Origin: Gemmatimonadales bacterium UBA2989
GTDB lineage: Bacteria; Gemmatimonadota; Gemmatimonadetes; Longimicrobiales; Gaopeijiaceae
Assembly (NCBI GenBank): GCA_002346625.1
Contig: DEAF01000020.1
Location: 13,390 to 28,785 of the forward strand
Reading direction: 5' to 3'
DNA: 15,396 bases
In this document: positions 1-7,073 of the stretch, piece after piece
How positions within the stretch are numbered: position 1 is the first letter of the stretch
Layout of the letters: each line of letters starts with the position of its first letter
Notes under the pieces: model-generated
Told to the model about the DNA's origin: nothing
The model's database searches: none
The model's input: only the letters and a program-made list of their open reading frames with translations
Program-made: the position numbers and the translations under genes

Positions 1-329
1 GCGTTGGCACCAAGATCTGTACGACCTTTTCTGGAGTGAGATCTTACATCGATCCTTGTTAAGGCATTTTCATCCAATAAAATCGTAATCTCGAAATCAT
101 CAATAAATTTGAACACTAAAGTTTGGCACTGCACTACGATGTAGCCATCAAGATCGTTGGCATAGATAAGAGTCCAGCGTCGATTTCTATCAATCATATC
201 GAGACATGCTGTCCATACTCGATCAAAAGGAATTGTATATGTTCTCCCTATAAGTCGGGGATCGTCAGACAGAGGATCAGTCTCTGCCTTATTGGTTGTG
301 AGGATTAGCTCGAGGCGTTTTGTGAACAA
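1..329 (-). CDS. DUF1499-family protein, 3' end cut off by the window edge
   Basis: On the minus strand a frame is open from about position 338 down to the left edge (in-frame TAG at 341-339). It translates to a coherent protein, not a random shadow. It contains DPRLIGRTYTIPFDRVW near the N-terminus, then FKFIDDFEITILLDE, and RSHSRKGRTDLGAN at the edge. The last segment matches the conserved C-terminal signature of DUF1499 proteins (RS.SR.G..DLG.NA.RI), whose function is not established. About 109 codons are present and the remaining C-terminus lies outside the window. There is no ATG or GTG start upstream of the conserved region; the only candidate upstream of it is TTG at 329-327, without a visible Shine-Dalgarno sequence. 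The start is therefore uncertain, and a lost start (pseudogene) is possible. The gene is divergent from the nucleotidyltransferase gene at 529. The family call is from recalled motif similarity. Confidence 0.6.
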   Translation of the reverse strand, partial: MFTKRLELILTTNKAETDPLSDDPRLIGRTYTIPFDRVWTACLDMIDRNRRWTLIYANDLDGYIVVQCQTLVFKFIDDFEITILLDENALTRIDVRSHSRKGRTDLGAN

Positions 330-381
330 AGGGTTGGTCTATTTTTTAGATAGTTAATCGTGATCCTAACAGTTTTTAACA

Positions 382-412
382 TATAATTGTCAGCTCAATC
401 AGATAGTCTGAT
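382..412 (+). promoter_or_regulatory. Candidate -10 box and nearby palindrome
   Basis: The 199-nt divergent gap between the DUF1499 gene and the nucleotidyltransferase is AT-rich. A perfect TATAAT lies at 382-387, but no good -35 sits 16-18 nt upstream. Just downstream, 398-412 is a perfect 15-nt palindrome, ATCAGA-TAG-TCTGAT, placed where an operator overlapping the transcription start would sit. The promoter assignment is inference. The next gene's ATG at 529 has no clear Shine-Dalgarno sequence. Confidence 0.25.
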
Positions 413-528
413 CCCCTACAACGTATATTAGGTTGTGTCACTAGGATAATGTCGGACATCTTCATATTGGTATTCAATTTGCATCTCAAGATTGCTCAGG
501 ATAACTGATACTCATAACGTCTGTACAC

Positions 529-1530
529 ATGAAAGCTATAATTCCATTGGCTGGAAAGGGTACTCGCCTTCTTCCACACACGCACGTTACCCCCAAGCCC
601 CTGATGCATGTGGCTGGTCGACCAGTCATGAGTTACATCTTGGACGACATCATAGATCTTGGAATCCATGAGGTAGTTTTTGTGGTAGGTTACCTTCGAG
701 AGTCTATCGAAGCTTACGTTGATGATGCCTATCCTCAAATCACGGCAAACTATGTATTTCAAGATATTCAAGATGGGACGGCTGGAGCAGTAGCGTTAGC
801 TGAACCTTTTATTGACGGGGAAGTTCTAATTCTTTTTGTTGACACGATCTCCGATGCTGATCTGGCTCGTGTGCAGAATGTCGATAATAATACCGGGGGA
901 GTCATTTGGGTGAAAGAAGTGGAGGACTATCAGCGCTACGGAGTAATCCTGACCGATGAAAACGATCACATGGTCAGTATTGTTGAAAAACCTTCTGAGC
1001 CCGTTTCAAATCTTGCCAACATTGGGATTTACTACATAAGAGACTGGCAGCTTCTATTTGAGGGGATAGCTCATACGCTAGCCTCAGAGGTTGGGCCGTC
1101 CGGAGAGTTTTATCTAACCGATGCTTTCCAGTACATGGTTGATCAAGGATCTAAGATCCAAATAGTTCCGGTGAATGGTTGGTATGACTGTGGCAATCTA
1201 GAGGCCCTGATTGATACTAATCGATATCTTTTAGAAAAAGATCGGGCAGAGGTGAAAGATTCTGCCGTAGTTGAAAGATCGAACATCATTGAACCAGTTC
1301 GCATAGAAAGTGACGCTTATGTAATAGACTCTACTATCGGACCCAATGTTACAGTAGGGTCAGGGGCTAGGATAGAGGGATCTAGGCTGACAGACACCAT
1401 GGTGGGAAGGGATTCTATAATTGAGAAATCTGACCTTAATAATTCTTTGGTGGGTTCTAAATCCGAGGTTAGATTTTCAAGAGGACAGGTCAGCGTTGTC
1501 GATGATGAAGAATTAATAGGCGATCAGTAG
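529..1530 (+). CDS. Sugar-1-phosphate nucleotidyltransferase with left-handed beta-helix tail
   Basis: This is a 333-residue cytoplasmic enzyme of the NTP-transferase family (RmlA/GlmU-like). Such enzymes form an NDP-sugar plus pyrophosphate from a sugar-1-phosphate and an NTP. The N-terminal nucleotide-binding signature is visible at residues 6-26: LAGKGTRLLP then TPKPL, with the usual second Gly of the motif replaced by Lys10. Further landmarks are D105 in LFVDTISDAD (metal-binding Asp region), EKP at 153-155, and GWYDCGNLEAL at 217-227 (the family's W-D-G segment). Residues about 255-315 show the short hexapeptide-like pattern of a left-handed beta-helix (SNIIEPVRI, STIGPNVTVGSGARI). The sugar and nucleotide substrates cannot be read from sequence: glucose-1-phosphate thymidylyl- or uridylyltransferase are both possible. 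No other sugar-nucleotide genes are adjacent, so the pathway is open. The start is the first ATG of the frame and puts the signature at the normal distance. Confidence 0.85.
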   Translation: MKAIIPLAGKGTRLLPHTHVTPKPLMHVAGRPVMSYILDDIIDLGIHEVVFVVGYLRESIEAYVDDAYPQITANYVFQDIQDGTAGAVALAEPFIDGEVLILFVDTISDADLARVQNVDNNTGGVIWVKEVEDYQRYGVILTDENDHMVSIVEKPSEPVSNLANIGIYYIRDWQLLFEGIAHTLASEVGPSGEFYLTDAFQYMVDQGSKIQIVPVNGWYDCGNLEALIDTNRYLLEKDRAEVKDSAVVERSNIIEPVRIESDAYVIDSTIGPNVTVGSGARIEGSRLTDTMVGRDSIIEKSDLNNSLVGSKSEVRFSRGQVSVVDDEELIGDQ

Positions 1531-1584
1531 CGGAAATTCATATAATAAGAAAATTGCATGGTCTAATATCCAACAAAGATTATT

Positions 1585-3354
1585 ATGCGACCCACGAACT
1601 ATAAAATTATGATCAATTGCCGCCGTTTTTTTGTGTTCGTAATACTTCCTGTACTGTGGCTGGGTACTGCGGGGCTCACGAGCTTCGAGTTGCTTCCTTC
1701 CCTTTCCTCGGGTGTTATTCAGACTGATACGATCCAACCAGTTAGGGCCCCTCATGGTATGGTGGTGTCTGCTAGCATTCATGCTAGCACAGTGGGTTCT
1801 GATGTTTTAGCTGCTGGAGGCAATGCTGTGGACGCAGCTATCGCCACAGGATTTGCTTTGGCCGTTACTCATCCTGCTGCAGGGAACATAGGTGGTGGTG
1901 GTTTTATGGTGATCCGGTTTCCCGATGGAACCACAACTGCGATCGACTTCAGAGAAAAAGCCCCGATGGCAGCTCACCCTGATATGTGGCTTGACGATTC
2001 TGGCGAGTATTCAAGAACCATGCACCACAATAGCCATATGGCGGTTGGTGTGCCTGGGACTGTGGCCGGATTCTGGAAAGCGCATCGTCTATATGGGAGC
2101 AGAGATTGGAAAAGGCTAGTTTCTCCGGCAGTTGAATTGGCCGGAGATGGATTCAATATCACTGAGCGACTTGCAGGTGGACTCAGGAGGCTCGTGGAAG
2201 GCAGGGGTGCCGCTTACGAGGGAACTGTAGCTTATTTTTCTGCAAATGGCAGTCCTCTGAATCCTGGACATAGGCTCGTGCAATCTGATTTGTCTCGAAC
2301 CTTGGAACGCATTGCCAACAAAGGACGTGATGGATTTTACAAGGGAGAGACTGCCCGCCTGCTTACTGCTGAGATGAAGCGTGAAGGAGGTATAATTACT
2401 GCCGAGGATCTTTCTCTTTACCGAGCAAAAGAACGCACCCCTATGAAGGGTACATACAGAGGTTATGAGATTATTTCCATGCCTCCTCCGTCCAGCGGCG
2501 GGATTGCTCTGATTGAGATGCTCAATATCCTGGAGGGTTATGATCTGAGATCTATGGGCCACAATTCTTCTGACTACATAAGCCACCTTACGGAAGCTAT
2601 GCGTAGAGCTTATAGGGATCGGGCACGTTTCGTGGCTGATCCTGATTTTGTTGATGTTCCTGTCCATCGGCTAACTAGTAAGGCTTATGCTGAAAGCCTG
2701 CGTTCGGAAATTGATCCCCTTAAGGCTAGCATATCTGAGCCATCGGACATTACCGAAGCTTATGAAAGTAAGGAGACTACCCACTATTCGGTTGTAGATA
2801 GTGACGGGATGGCGGTTTCCGTAACCTACACTCTAGAATATGGCTATGGATCTGCAATTACAGTTCCGGGGGCTGGCTTCCTGCTCAATAACGAAATGGG
2901 CGACTTCAATCCAGGGCTGGGGCTCACAAACGCAGATGGGCTTATTGGTACTGTGCCTAATCTTGCACGTCCGGAACAGCGAATGCTTTCTAGCATGACC
3001 CCAAGTATTGTTGCTAAAGATGGAGAACTTGTGGCAGTGGTCGGCAGCCCCGGAGGACGGGCGATAATAAACATTGTTTTACAGGTGATCTTGAACTTTG
3101 TTGAGTTTGAGATGAACATCCAGGAAGCTGTAAATGCTGCTCGAATACATCACCAGTGGCTGCCGGATTATGTGCGCATAGAAGAGGGCGGAGTAACTGC
3201 AGCCACTGTCACAAAACTAGAAAATCAAGGATACAAAATTTCAGTAAGAGGAGAACAAGGGCGAGCTAACTCCATTATGATTGATCCTGATAATGGAGAT
3301 CGCCTGGGAGCTGCTGACCTTAGGAATGTAGATGCCAGGGCAGTTGGGAATTAA
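1585..3354 (+). CDS. ggt: Gamma-glutamyltransferase (glutathione hydrolase), exported
   Basis: This 589-residue Ntn-hydrolase precursor, close to the roughly 580 residues of E. coli Ggt, hydrolyses or transfers gamma-glutamyl groups, typically of glutathione, in the periplasm. It is normally self-cleaved into large and small subunits. The new N-terminal nucleophile is seen as the first Thr of TTHYSVVDSDG (T398). Other conserved landmarks are NAVDAAIATGFAL (80-92), NIGGGGFMV (101-109), FREKAP with the substrate-carboxylate Arg123, MLSSMTP with S469/S470, the oxyanion glycines in GSPGGRAI (487-494) and HHQWLPD near the C-terminus. The N-terminus (about residues 9-30) is a basic then hydrophobic signal sequence. 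An internal ATG at 1609 (residue 9) would give a tidier signal peptide and is an alternative start. The gene lies 54 nt after the nucleotidyltransferase and ends 22 nt from the convergent ilvE. All catalytic elements appear intact. Confidence 0.93.
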   Translation: MRPTNYKIMINCRRFFVFVILPVLWLGTAGLTSFELLPSLSSGVIQTDTIQPVRAPHGMVVSASIHASTVGSDVLAAGGNAVDAAIATGFALAVTHPAAGNIGGGGFMVIRFPDGTTTAIDFREKAPMAAHPDMWLDDSGEYSRTMHHNSHMAVGVPGTVAGFWKAHRLYGSRDWKRLVSPAVELAGDGFNITERLAGGLRRLVEGRGAAYEGTVAYFSANGSPLNPGHRLVQSDLSRTLERIANKGRDGFYKGETARLLTAEMKREGGIITAEDLSLYRAKERTPMKGTYRGYEIISMPPPSSGGIALIEMLNILEGYDLRSMGHNSSDYISHLTEAMRRAYRDRARFVADPDFVDVPVHRLTSKAYAESLRSEIDPLKASISEPSDITEAYESKETTHYSVVDSDGMAVSVTYTLEYGYGSAITVPGAGFLLNNEMGDFNPGLGLTNADGLIGTVPNLARPEQRMLSSMTPSIVAKDGELVAVVGSPGGRAIINIVLQVILNFVEFEMNIQEAVNAARIHHQWLPDYVRIEEGGVTAATVTKLENQGYKISVRGEQGRANSIMIDPDNGDRLGAADLRNVDARAVGN

Positions 3355-3376
3355 CCTTCCGAAGCGTTGTCTGTCC

Positions 3377-4315
3377 TCAAGATCTCCGAATTACTGGTGT
3401 TAGCCATCCGTGCAGATCTTCCTCCTGGCCTTTAACTATGGCTAGGAAGCGTTTCTGAATAGCTAGAGTGACAGGGCCAGGACGACCTTCATTAATTGTG
3501 ATGCGATCCACACTTCGGACGGGTGTGACCTCAGTAGCGGTGCCAGTGAAGAACACTTCATCTGCTGTATAGAGATCTTCACGAGGTATGGGCCTATCCT
3601 CTACCTCAAAATTCATATCGGTAGCTAAAGTCATAATGGCGTCTCTGGTTATGCCACGCAGGAGTGTACCATCGAGCTGTGGGGTGAATATGGTTCCATC
3701 TCGCACCAGGAACACATTTTGTCCACCGCCTTCACTAAGGCGGCCATCAGGTGATAATACCAATCCTTCAACATATCCGTTGGCTATAGCTTCCATCTTG
3801 ATAAGCTGGGCGTTTGTATAGTGTCCGGCAGCCTTGGCCTGGACCGGAAATGTGTTGGGTGCCGGCCGGCTCCATGCTGAAACACATACATCAACTCCGT
3901 CCACTAGAGATTTTTCACCGAGGTAGGCTCCCCATTGCCATGTGGCGATGTACGTGTCGATCGGACTATCTTTTGGATCCATGCCCGAGGCACCGTATCC
4001 TCTCAGGACCATCGGACGGATGTAGCAGTCCTTAAGTTCGTTCTTTTCTACTGTAGCTAGACATGCTTCTATGAGATCTTGTTCGGAATATGATGGTTCC
4101 ATCCTGTAAATCTTACACGAGTGTATGAGTCTCGTTATATGTGTATCCAACCTAAATACACAGGGTCCCTGGGGGGTGTCATAGCACCTAATACCTTCAA
4201 ACATGGAGGTTCCAAACTGAACTGCTGTGCTCAATAGGTGAACGTTAGCGTCTTCCCAGCGGATGAACTCTCCATCCCGCCATATATATTTTGCCTTTAT
4301 AGTTTCAAAAGACAT
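3377..4315 (-). CDS. ilvE: Branched-chain amino acid aminotransferase
   Basis: This 312-residue PLP fold-type IV aminotransferase is the usual IlvE length. It interconverts Leu, Ile and Val with their 2-oxo acids using 2-oxoglutarate/glutamate, in the cytoplasm. The Schiff-base lysine is K161 in PVQAKAAGHYTNAQL. E195 in LSEGGGQNVF is the residue that contacts the pyridine nitrogen in the family. FEGIRCYDT, FRLDTHITRL, GITRDAI and EVFFTGTATEVTPVRSVD are all typical of the IlvE branch, and less so of D-amino acid transaminase or aminodeoxychorismate lyase. A good Shine-Dalgarno sequence (GGAGA at 4325-4321) sits 5 nt before the ATG. It is the last gene of a minus-strand operon, 16 nt after the SDR gene. 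Confidence 0.92.
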   Translation of the reverse strand: MSFETIKAKYIWRDGEFIRWEDANVHLLSTAVQFGTSMFEGIRCYDTPQGPCVFRLDTHITRLIHSCKIYRMEPSYSEQDLIEACLATVEKNELKDCYIRPMVLRGYGASGMDPKDSPIDTYIATWQWGAYLGEKSLVDGVDVCVSAWSRPAPNTFPVQAKAAGHYTNAQLIKMEAIANGYVEGLVLSPDGRLSEGGGQNVFLVRDGTIFTPQLDGTLLRGITRDAIMTLATDMNFEVEDRPIPREDLYTADEVFFTGTATEVTPVRSVDRITINEGRPGPVTLAIQKRFLAIVKGQEEDLHGWLTPVIRRS

Positions 4316-4331
4316 GCTCTTCTCCAGTCCA

Positions 4332-5123
4332 CTACAGGAGTGAACGGATATATCCTCCGTCCACCGGAATCGAAGCTCCTGTGATAAAGCTTGCTCGCTC
4401 AGAAGCCAAAAAAGTTACAAGTGCTGCCAACTCACTAGGGTGCCCTATACGTCCTGCCGGAGTCTGATTTTCCCAACTCGAGTAAACATCTTCCGGTGTA
4501 ATTCCTGAGCGATCTGCTACAGCAGTAGCCAGATAGTTCAATCGCTCTGTTTTGGTGTATCCGGGCATGACGTTGTTGATGGTAATCCCAAATCTTCCCT
4601 CTTCGGTTGCAAGGGTTTTTGCAAATCCCGTTACAGCTGCCCGAATACTGTTCGAAAGCATTAAGCCATCAATGGGCTGTTTCACTGCCACTGATGTGAC
4701 ATTGATTATCCTTCCCCATCCTGCCTCTCGCATATCTGGCAATACTTCCCGGGTAAGATTCAACACACTGTAAAAATTTTGTTGGACTGCTTTTTCCCAA
4801 ACTTCTCTTGAATGATTTTCAAATGGTCCTGAGGGTGGCCCGCCAGTGTTGGTTATAAGTATATCAATGCGCCCGAATTCAGCCTTTGCCGTTGCAATCA
4901 GGCTATCAATTTCACTTGGTTCACTGAGATTCGTGGGGACTGCTATTACTTTTATGCCGTTTTCATCCGATATCTGCTGGCGTGCAAGTTCTAGGTCCTG
5001 AACATTGCGAGCGCAGATAACTAGGCTTACACCCTCTCTCGCCAGTTCGTCTGCTATGGCTCGTCCTAAACCTTTGCTCGATCCTGCTACTAGGGCAGTT
5101 TTTTCTTTTAGTCCTAGATCCAT
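4332..5123 (-). CDS. SDR-family protein (FabG-like) lacking the catalytic Tyr-Lys pair
   Basis: This 263-residue Rossmann-fold protein has the length of a classical short-chain dehydrogenase/reductase. The nucleotide-binding glycine motif is AGSSKGLG at 13-20 (A instead of the usual T), and NTGGPPSGPF at 92-101 replaces the usual NAG. S144 in INVTSVAV fits the catalytic Ser. The expected YxxxK is not there: the aligned stretch LSNSIRAAVTGFAKTLA puts Ser157 and Arg161 at those positions. The C-terminus PGYTKTERL and FITGASIPVDGGY is normal. An SDR subgroup annotated as beta-ketoacyl-ACP-reductase-like with imperfect NAD and catalytic motifs is known, and this protein looks like a member, so the change is probably inherited rather than damage. 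The reaction and substrate are unknown. It is the middle gene of the cupin-SDR-ilvE operon (5 nt after the cupin, 16 nt before ilvE). Confidence 0.85.
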   Translation of the reverse strand: MDLGLKEKTALVAGSSKGLGRAIADELAREGVSLVICARNVQDLELARQQISDENGIKVIAVPTNLSEPSEIDSLIATAKAEFGRIDILITNTGGPPSGPFENHSREVWEKAVQQNFYSVLNLTREVLPDMREAGWGRIINVTSVAVKQPIDGLMLSNSIRAAVTGFAKTLATEEGRFGITINNVMPGYTKTERLNYLATAVADRSGITPEDVYSSWENQTPAGRIGHPSELAALVTFLASERASFITGASIPVDGGYIRSLL

Positions 5124-5128
5124 ATAAG

Positions 5129-5500
5129 CTACCCCCTAAGATAGTCGTCAGTCCCCGATAGCCAGTCTTCACGAGGCGGAACAAAAATGTCTAAATCCAG
5201 CGTGTCTTCCAATGCCTCGGCTTTGTGTGGCACGTAAGCTGGTAGATGCAGAACCTCTCCGGAGCGGACGACCAGCTCTTCCGATTCGTCGTCTCCAATC
5301 CAGAAATGCAAAGCTCCATCTATAACATATGTGAATTGTTCATTATGGTGTGAATGAAGGGGGACAATGGCACCTTTGTCGAGATAGACGTGTGCTAGCA
5401 TAGCCTTTTCGCCTGTAATGAGGCGTCGGTGCAGGAGAGGATTCAATTTCTCCTTGGGTATGCTGTTCCAGGGGATATGCCTAATAGAAGAGTTGCTCAT
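5129..5500 (-). CDS. Small single-domain cupin protein
   Basis: This 123-residue protein is one conserved beta-barrel cupin domain. Cupin motif 1 is visible as GAIVPLHSHHNEQFTYVIDG (residues 43-62), with H49, H51 and E54/Q55 as likely metal ligands. Motif 2 is GEVLHLPAYVPHKAEA (81-96) with H92. No signal peptide is seen, so it is probably cytoplasmic. Small cupins range from dioxygenases and isomerases to non-enzymatic binding proteins, so no reaction is assigned. It is the first gene of the minus-strand operon; the downstream SDR ATG is only 5 nt beyond its stop codon, which suggests coupled translation. The region in front of the ATG has no clear Shine-Dalgarno sequence and overlaps one arm of a long inverted repeat (5505-5577). 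Confidence 0.8.
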   Translation of the reverse strand: MSNSSIRHIPWNSIPKEKLNPLLHRRLITGEKAMLAHVYLDKGAIVPLHSHHNEQFTYVIDGALHFWIGDDESEELVVRSGEVLHLPAYVPHKAEALEDTLDLDIFVPPREDWLSGTDDYLRG

Positions 5501-5504
5501 AAGT

Positions 5505-5577
5505 ATATGCTCGGTCTTAAATGAAGTATTAATAATTGATGTTGCAATAAACTGCGTTGATAGTGGCCGAGCAATAT
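5505..5577. repeat. Spaced inverted repeat in the cupin/msrB divergent promoter region
   Basis: ATATGCTCGG at 5505-5514 is repeated inverted as CCGAGC-A-ATAT at 5567-5577, ten base pairs with a single bulged A, separated by 52 nt. The left arm lies 5-14 nt upstream of the cupin start codon, where a ribosome binding site would be. It could be a leader hairpin in the cupin mRNA or paired binding sites for a regulator; function is inference. The rest of the 177-nt gap holds AT-rich sequence with no convincing promoter in either direction. Confidence 0.35.
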
Positions 5578-5677
5578 GAAGGCAAGATTATCACTTGTCC
5601 AAAACAACTACCAGACCCATATGGGATCATGATAGTTTTTGAACAGTGCATTGATACATGAAGCCTAGGAGAAGGCC

Positions 5678-6091
5678 GTGTCAGATGATCCGACTAAAAC
5701 GAAAGCGGAGTGGCGTAATAAGCTAACCCCCAAGCAGTACCAAGTTATGAGAAACAAAGGCACTGAACATGCTTTCAGTGGTGAATACTGGGATAGCAAG
5801 GATATAGGGGTGTATGTTTGTGCCGGTTGTGGCACTCCTCTTTTTAATTCTGAAGCCAAGTTTGACTCAGGTACTGGTTGGCCCAGTTTCTATGATGTGG
5901 TTAGCAGTGATAACATTTGTACGGAAGAAGATAGAAGCCTGTCCATGACTCGCACTGAGGTTTTATGTGCTTCGTGTGACGGTCACCTCGGACACTTATT
6001 TCCCGATGGTCCCGCGCCTACTGGCCTACGCTACTGTATTAACTCTGCTGCTTTAATGTTGGATCCGGAAGAGTCTGATAGTGGTGGCTAA
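5678..6091 (+). CDS. msrB: Peptide methionine (R)-S-oxide reductase
   Basis: This 137-residue cytoplasmic enzyme has the typical MsrB length. It reduces the R-epimer of methionine sulfoxide in proteins. The two zinc-binding pairs are CAGC (48-51) and CASC (97-100). The catalytic nucleophile is C120 in GLRYCINSAAL. DSGTGWPSF (63-71) and GHLGHLFPDGPAPTG (102-116) are MsrB signatures. In E. coli-type MsrB the resolving Cys is in GCGWPSF; here that position is Thr66. C81 in DNICTEED is the only spare cysteine and may do the resolving (inference). The start is GTG at 5678, chosen because AGGAG (5667-5671) lies 6 nt upstream and the N-terminus TPKQYQVMRNKGTEHAFSG is in the right place. There is no signal peptide. 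It is transcribed divergently from the cupin operon. Confidence 0.95.
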   Translation: MSDDPTKTKAEWRNKLTPKQYQVMRNKGTEHAFSGEYWDSKDIGVYVCAGCGTPLFNSEAKFDSGTGWPSFYDVVSSDNICTEEDRSLSMTRTEVLCASCDGHLGHLFPDGPAPTGLRYCINSAALMLDPEESDSGG

Positions 6092-6390
6092 TGATGGCTG
6101 CCGTGAAGTGCATTGGGGTGTACCGTTCTTTGCCCTTTAGGTATTTTTTGCCGTTCAGTAAAAAATAAATTAGTAATTGGTTCGGTCAGTTGCAGGGAGA
6201 ACGATATACTCTGGAATATTTTCGAGCATATATGACGCTTATCCGCCTTAGCAGTTATGGCGGGTACGGTACTTGCAGGTCTTTCCTTGGGTGTATGTGA
6301 AGTGCGGGGAACCAAACTCAGGTTAAGAGGAGTATGCTGGAAGTGTAGGTATACAAAAAGCCTTTAAGTTATGGGACATGTTATAGAATA
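6092..6390. other. 299-nt gap with no assured gene
   Basis: An AT-only hairpin (TATTTTTT at 6142-6149 with AAAAAATA at 6160-6167, 10-nt loop) follows msrB and may act as a weak bidirectional terminator. A 36-codon plus-strand frame at 6257-6367 starts MAGTVLAGLSLGVCEV, with a hydrophobic, lipobox-like N-terminus and a basic Cys-containing tail (RGVCWKCRYTK). It has no Shine-Dalgarno sequence and is too short to call. A minus-strand 75-codon frame at 6088-6315 has no protein-like character. No clear promoter for the gene at 6391 was found. Confidence 0.4.
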
Positions 6391-7065
6391 ATGAAGAACA
6401 TATTTGCGATCAGATTGTGGAGAATCAGCTTGATTCTGGCTTTGACAGGTGTATTGGCGGGAAGCAGCTGCGAGGTTTCGGATTTACAGGAATTCGAGCT
6501 AGAGGATGCTAAAGTTCAGCTGCTTGAATACTGGGATGATGCTAAGAATCAGCTGGGCGATTACTTCGAGGATGGCAAGGCCAAACTTATAGAATACTTC
6601 GATCGCTTGAAGATATATGAAGCAACAAAGGGAGCACTGCCTTCCAGAGCTGAGGCACGGTCGCATTATAAATCCTCTGCGGGCATGGACTTTCGCGTAC
6701 GTGGCAATATTGTGGAGATCACAGTTAATCAGCCCCTTCATCAAGTTCGTCGTGGCGGCACGCTATGGGCCAAGGTCGGTCCCTATATCTATCTATTCAC
6801 GGAAGAGACTGAGTCTCTTATTAAATCCTATCCCGGTGTTTCTGGTGTACGTGTCATCACCCAGACGAGCAGGCGGAAAAATGAAGTCGCACGTGCTTTC
6901 ATGCGACGTAATGAGCTCAATGAATTAACCTGGAAGCGAGCTAAGAATATATCAGGCAAAGCACGGCGTGACGGCACTAAACGCCCGTCATTCCTAGAAG
7001 ACCTAGTTGATTGGGGTGAAGATCACACTGAATTCAAATACAGCTCTGAATTTATTGTAAACTGA
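6391..7065 (+). CDS. Exported protein of unknown function with 11-residue amphipathic repeats
   Basis: The 224-residue product was not recognised. Residues 1-25 form a signal sequence (basic MKNIFAIRLWR, then a hydrophobic core ending LAGSSC). C27 could be lipidated, but the residue three before it is Gly, so the lipobox is poor and ordinary signal cleavage is equally possible. Residues 39-71 are three tandem 11-mers of pattern DAKxQLxEYxD, with a partial fourth (RLKIYE). They give an acidic/aromatic amphipathic helix. The rest (78-224) is a compact domain, FRVRGNIVEITVNQPL then GGTLWAKVGPYIYLFT, YPGVSGVRVITQT, ending in a basic helix-rich stretch and LEDLVDWGEDHTEF. Predicted location is the periplasm or an envelope lipoprotein. 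The next gene begins 8 nt downstream, so the two are probably co-transcribed. Confidence 0.75.
   Translation: MKNIFAIRLWRISLILALTGVLAGSSCEVSDLQEFELEDAKVQLLEYWDDAKNQLGDYFEDGKAKLIEYFDRLKIYEATKGALPSRAEARSHYKSSAGMDFRVRGNIVEITVNQPLHQVRRGGTLWAKVGPYIYLFTEETESLIKSYPGVSGVRVITQTSRRKNEVARAFMRRNELNELTWKRAKNISGKARRDGTKRPSFLEDLVDWGEDHTEFKYSSEFIVN
6505..6603 (+). repeat. Three 33-nt tandem units encoding an 11-residue helical repeat
   Basis: Units at 6505-6537, 6538-6570 and 6571-6603 each begin with GAT and encode, respectively, DAKVQLLEYWD, DAKNQLGDYFE and DGKAKLIEYFD. The protein pattern is much better conserved than the DNA, so this is a selected protein repeat rather than a recent slippage product. 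Eleven-residue periodicity is typical of lipid-surface-binding helices (apolipoprotein-like) or hendecad coiled coils. Confidence 0.8.
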
Positions 7066-7073
7066 GCATTAGA

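Noticed and set aside
123..308. 61-codon plus-strand frame at the left edge
   Set aside because: Its opposite strand carries the DUF1499 motifs, so it is a shadow.
2116..2667. 183-codon minus-strand frame inside ggt
   Set aside because: Antisense to the well-supported gamma-glutamyltransferase; no recognisable features.
6257..6367. 36-codon frame with a hydrophobic, lipobox-like start
   Set aside because: No ribosome binding site and too short to separate from chance; kept only as a remark in the gap entry.
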